This document shows positions 32,676-34,709 of a DNA stretch of 34,709 bases, in pieces. The first letter of the stretch is position 1. The number at the start of each line of letters is the position of its first letter. Location of the stretch: NCBI GenBank assembly GCA_902792685.1, contig CADBAP010000014.1, forward strand, positions 1-34,709. The letters are read 5' to 3'. The DNA is from an uncultured Prevotellaceae bacterium (GTDB lineage: Bacteria; Bacteroidota; Bacteroidia; Bacteroidales; Bacteroidaceae). The notes beneath the pieces were generated by a model. It did not search any database. It saw only the letters and a list, made by a program, of their open reading frames with translations, and was not told where the DNA came from. A program made the translations under genes and the position numbers.

Positions 32676-34709
32676 TTATGCTTTGGTGACTTTCACGTTC
32701 AGCGTGAAGTCATCGAATTCTGTTTCAGTACCGTCATTATCAGCAACCTCAATGGTGTTGGCAAGCACCTGTGTCTTGATGTAGTCGCTGAAGTTCTCAA
32801 TAGCGGCATCCATCTGCTCGTTCGGAGAAATGGTGACGGTGATGCGGTCGGTGATATCGAGGCCGCTATCTTTGCGGATATTCTGGATGCGGTTGATCAA
32901 CTCACGTGCCATTCCTTCTTGGCGCAGCTCGTCGGTCAGTTCAATCTCCAGCGCAACAGTCAGGTTGCCTTCATTGGAAACGAGCCATCCGGGGATATCT
33001 TCACTGATCACTTCCACATCGGCCAGTTCTACCACAGCATCCTGGCCTTCTGCCTGTACGGTTATACTACCGTTGGCTTCCAGCTCGGAGATTTGCTCCT
33101 GCGACAGTTCTGCAACGGCAGCAGCGACACCTTTCATCAGCTTGCCGAATTTCTTGCCCATCGTGCGGAAGTTACACTTCACCTTCTTCACCAGCATACC
33201 GGCACCATCATCGGCGAAGTTCAGTTCCTTGACGTTCACCTCATCCAGAATGATGTTGCTGACCAGTTCGATGGCGTTGCGCTGTGCATCGTCAACGGCT
33301 GGAATCATCAGACTCTTCAACGGCTGCTTCACCTTCATGTTCACTTTCTTACGAAGGGCTAGCACCATTGAGGTAATCTTCTGTGCCATTTCCATACGGG
33401 TTTCCAGTTCGGTGTCGATATAGGTCTCGTCAACAACTGGATAATCGTCGAGGTGTACACTTTCCTTCTGACCGCCCAAATCCAGATACAACTGGTCAGC
33501 AAAGAACGGTGCGAATGGAGCCAACAGTTTGGCTACGGTCACCAGACAAGTGTGCAGCGTCTGATAAGCAGACAGCTTGTCGTCACTCATCTCCTTACCC
33601 CAGAAACGTTTGCGGTTCAGACGAACATACCAGTTGGAAAGGTCATCGTTGACAAACGCATCAATCAGACGTCCGGCACGTGTCGGGTCATAGTTCTCCA
33701 GTTCCTTTTCCACATTCTTTACCAGTGTGTTCACCTTGGAGAGAATCCATCGGTCAATCTCCGGAGCAGCCGAGTAATCAACCTTGATGGGAGAATACGG
33801 ATTGTAGTCGTCCACATTGGCATAGAGTGCGAAGAAGCTATACGTATTATATAAGGTGCCGAAGAACTTACGACGGATTTCATCAACACCATTCGGGTCA
33901 AACTTCAGGTTGTCCCACGGTTCGCTGTTGGTCATCATATAGAAACGAACGGCATCGGAACCGTATTTCTCTATCATCTCGAACGGGTTGACCACATTAC
34001 CCACATGCTTTGACATCTTATTGCCTTTGGAGTCGAGAACAAGACCGGTAGAAATCACATTCTTGAAGGCTACCGAGTCAAACACCATCGTAGCGATGGC
34101 ATGCAGCGTGAAGAACCAGCCACGTGTCTGATCCACACCTTCGTTGATGAAGTCAGCGGGGAAAGCCAGACGCTTGTCTATCTTATCGCTGTTTTCAAAC
34201 GGATAGTGAATCTGTGCGTAAGGCATCGAACCGCTGTCGAACCACACGTCAATCAGGTCGGTTTCACGCTTCATCGGCTTGCCGCTCTTGCTCACTAGCA
34301 CGATGTTGTCCACATAGGGACGGTGCAGGTCTATCTTGTCGTAGTTCTCCTGTGCATAGTTGCCCGGTACAAAACCCTTCTCCTTCATCGGATTGGTCTT
34401 CATGATACCGGCTTCAACTGCTTTTTCAATCTCGTTGTAAAGCTCTTCCACACTGCCGATACAGATTTCCTCACCATCCTCATCACGCCAGATAGGAAGC
34501 GGTGTGCCCCAGAAACGAGAACGTGACAAGTTCCAGTCGTTCAAGTTCTCCAACCAATTGCCAAATCGACCTGTACCAGTCGATTCCGGCTGCCAATTAA
34601 TGGTTTTATTCAACTCAAACATGCGTTCTTTCTTCTCGGTGCTCTTGATAAACCAAGAGTCGAGCGGATAGTACAAAACGGGCTTGTCTGTACGCCAGCA
34701 ATGTGGATA
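32676..34709 (-). CDS. ileS: Isoleucyl-tRNA synthetase, C-terminal part (start outside window)
   Basis: 677 residues are visible, reading in from the right edge at YPHCWRTDKPVLYYPLDSWF; the full enzyme should have about 1100-1200. The editing-to-catalytic transition WNLSRSRFWGTPLPIW, the signature KMSKH (KMSKS loop) in DSKGNKMSKHVGNVV, and GSDAVRFYMMTNSEPWDNLKFD are all clear. The anticodon-binding helical domain and a C-terminal DUF5915-like extension (about the last 200 residues) follow. It charges tRNA-Ile in the cytoplasm. It is the first gene of the minus-strand run as far as this window shows; the N-terminal HIGH motif lies outside. Confidence 0.96.
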   Translation of the reverse strand, partial: YPHCWRTDKPVLYYPLDSWFIKSTEKKERMFELNKTINWQPESTGTGRFGNWLENLNDWNLSRSRFWGTPLPIWRDEDGEEICIGSVEELYNEIEKAVEAGIMKTNPMKEKGFVPGNYAQENYDKIDLHRPYVDNIVLVSKSGKPMKRETDLIDVWFDSGSMPYAQIHYPFENSDKIDKRLAFPADFINEGVDQTRGWFFTLHAIATMVFDSVAFKNVISTGLVLDSKGNKMSKHVGNVVNPFEMIEKYGSDAVRFYMMTNSEPWDNLKFDPNGVDEIRRKFFGTLYNTYSFFALYANVDDYNPYSPIKVDYSAAPEIDRWILSKVNTLVKNVEKELENYDPTRAGRLIDAFVNDDLSNWYVRLNRKRFWGKEMSDDKLSAYQTLHTCLVTVAKLLAPFAPFFADQLYLDLGGQKESVHLDDYPVVDETYIDTELETRMEMAQKITSMVLALRKKVNMKVKQPLKSLMIPAVDDAQRNAIELVSNIILDEVNVKELNFADDGAGMLVKKVKCNFRTMGKKFGKLMKGVAAAVAELSQEQISELEANGSITVQAEGQDAVVELADVEVISEDIPGWLVSNEGNLTVALEIELTDELRQEGMARELINRIQNIRKDSGLDITDRITVTISPNEQMDAAIENFSDYIKTQVLANTIEVADNDGTETEFDDFTLNVKVTKA

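Overview
The window looks like a Prevotella-type Bacteroidota chromosome. The evidence is the TTTG-N19-TAnnTTTG promoters, the near absence of Shine-Dalgarno sequences, a type IX secretion style C-terminal tail on a pectate lyase, DUF families typical of Bacteroidota (DUF3826, DUF4296, DUF5703), and the gene order ileS-dksA-lspA-DUF4296. No rRNA, tRNA, CRISPR array or complete insertion sequence was found.

Region 1 (1-1981) is an accessory edge. It holds the end of an M15-type peptidase of the kind carried by phages and integrative elements, GC-rich hairpin repeats, two probable gene remnants, and a GC-rich gene for a periplasmic cyclohexadienyl-dehydratase-like lipoprotein.

Region 2 (1992-14935) is a pectin-degradation locus. 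Two family PL1-type pectate lyase genes diverge from a 100-200 bp promoter region. The rightward arm continues with DUF3826, a large beta-helix/DUF4955-type protein, a small FecR-N-like anti-sigma protein, an ECF sigma factor, a GH28 polygalacturonase and a DUF5703-type glycosidase. No SusC/SusD pair is present. The leftward pectate lyase is cut by an in-frame amber codon that removes its secretion tail.

Region 3 (14936-16120) is a 520 bp AT-rich intergenic stretch with a probable small RNA, followed by rplU-rpmA.

Region 4 (16169-26893) is a specialised type II fatty-acid or polyene-like cluster: GNAT-like protein, FabB-like ketosynthase, ACP, two hot-dog dehydratases, MMPL exporter, FAD-dependent desaturase/oxidoreductase, FabG reductase, LolA-like carrier and 4HBT thioesterase, ending in serS. 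It resembles the elongation and export half of an aryl polyene cluster, without the starter-unit genes or a second ketosynthase. This is the best candidate for a poorly described system in the window.

Region 5 (26946-34709, minus strand) is a housekeeping run: ileS (partial), a DksA/TraR-like protein, lspA, a DUF4296 lipoprotein, nadC, an M23 peptidase and a C69 dipeptidase. It converges on serS at a shared bidirectional terminator. Several short repeats (9-bp tandem arrays and G-rich inverted repeats) lie in leaders and inside coding sequence and appear to have been absorbed into genes.
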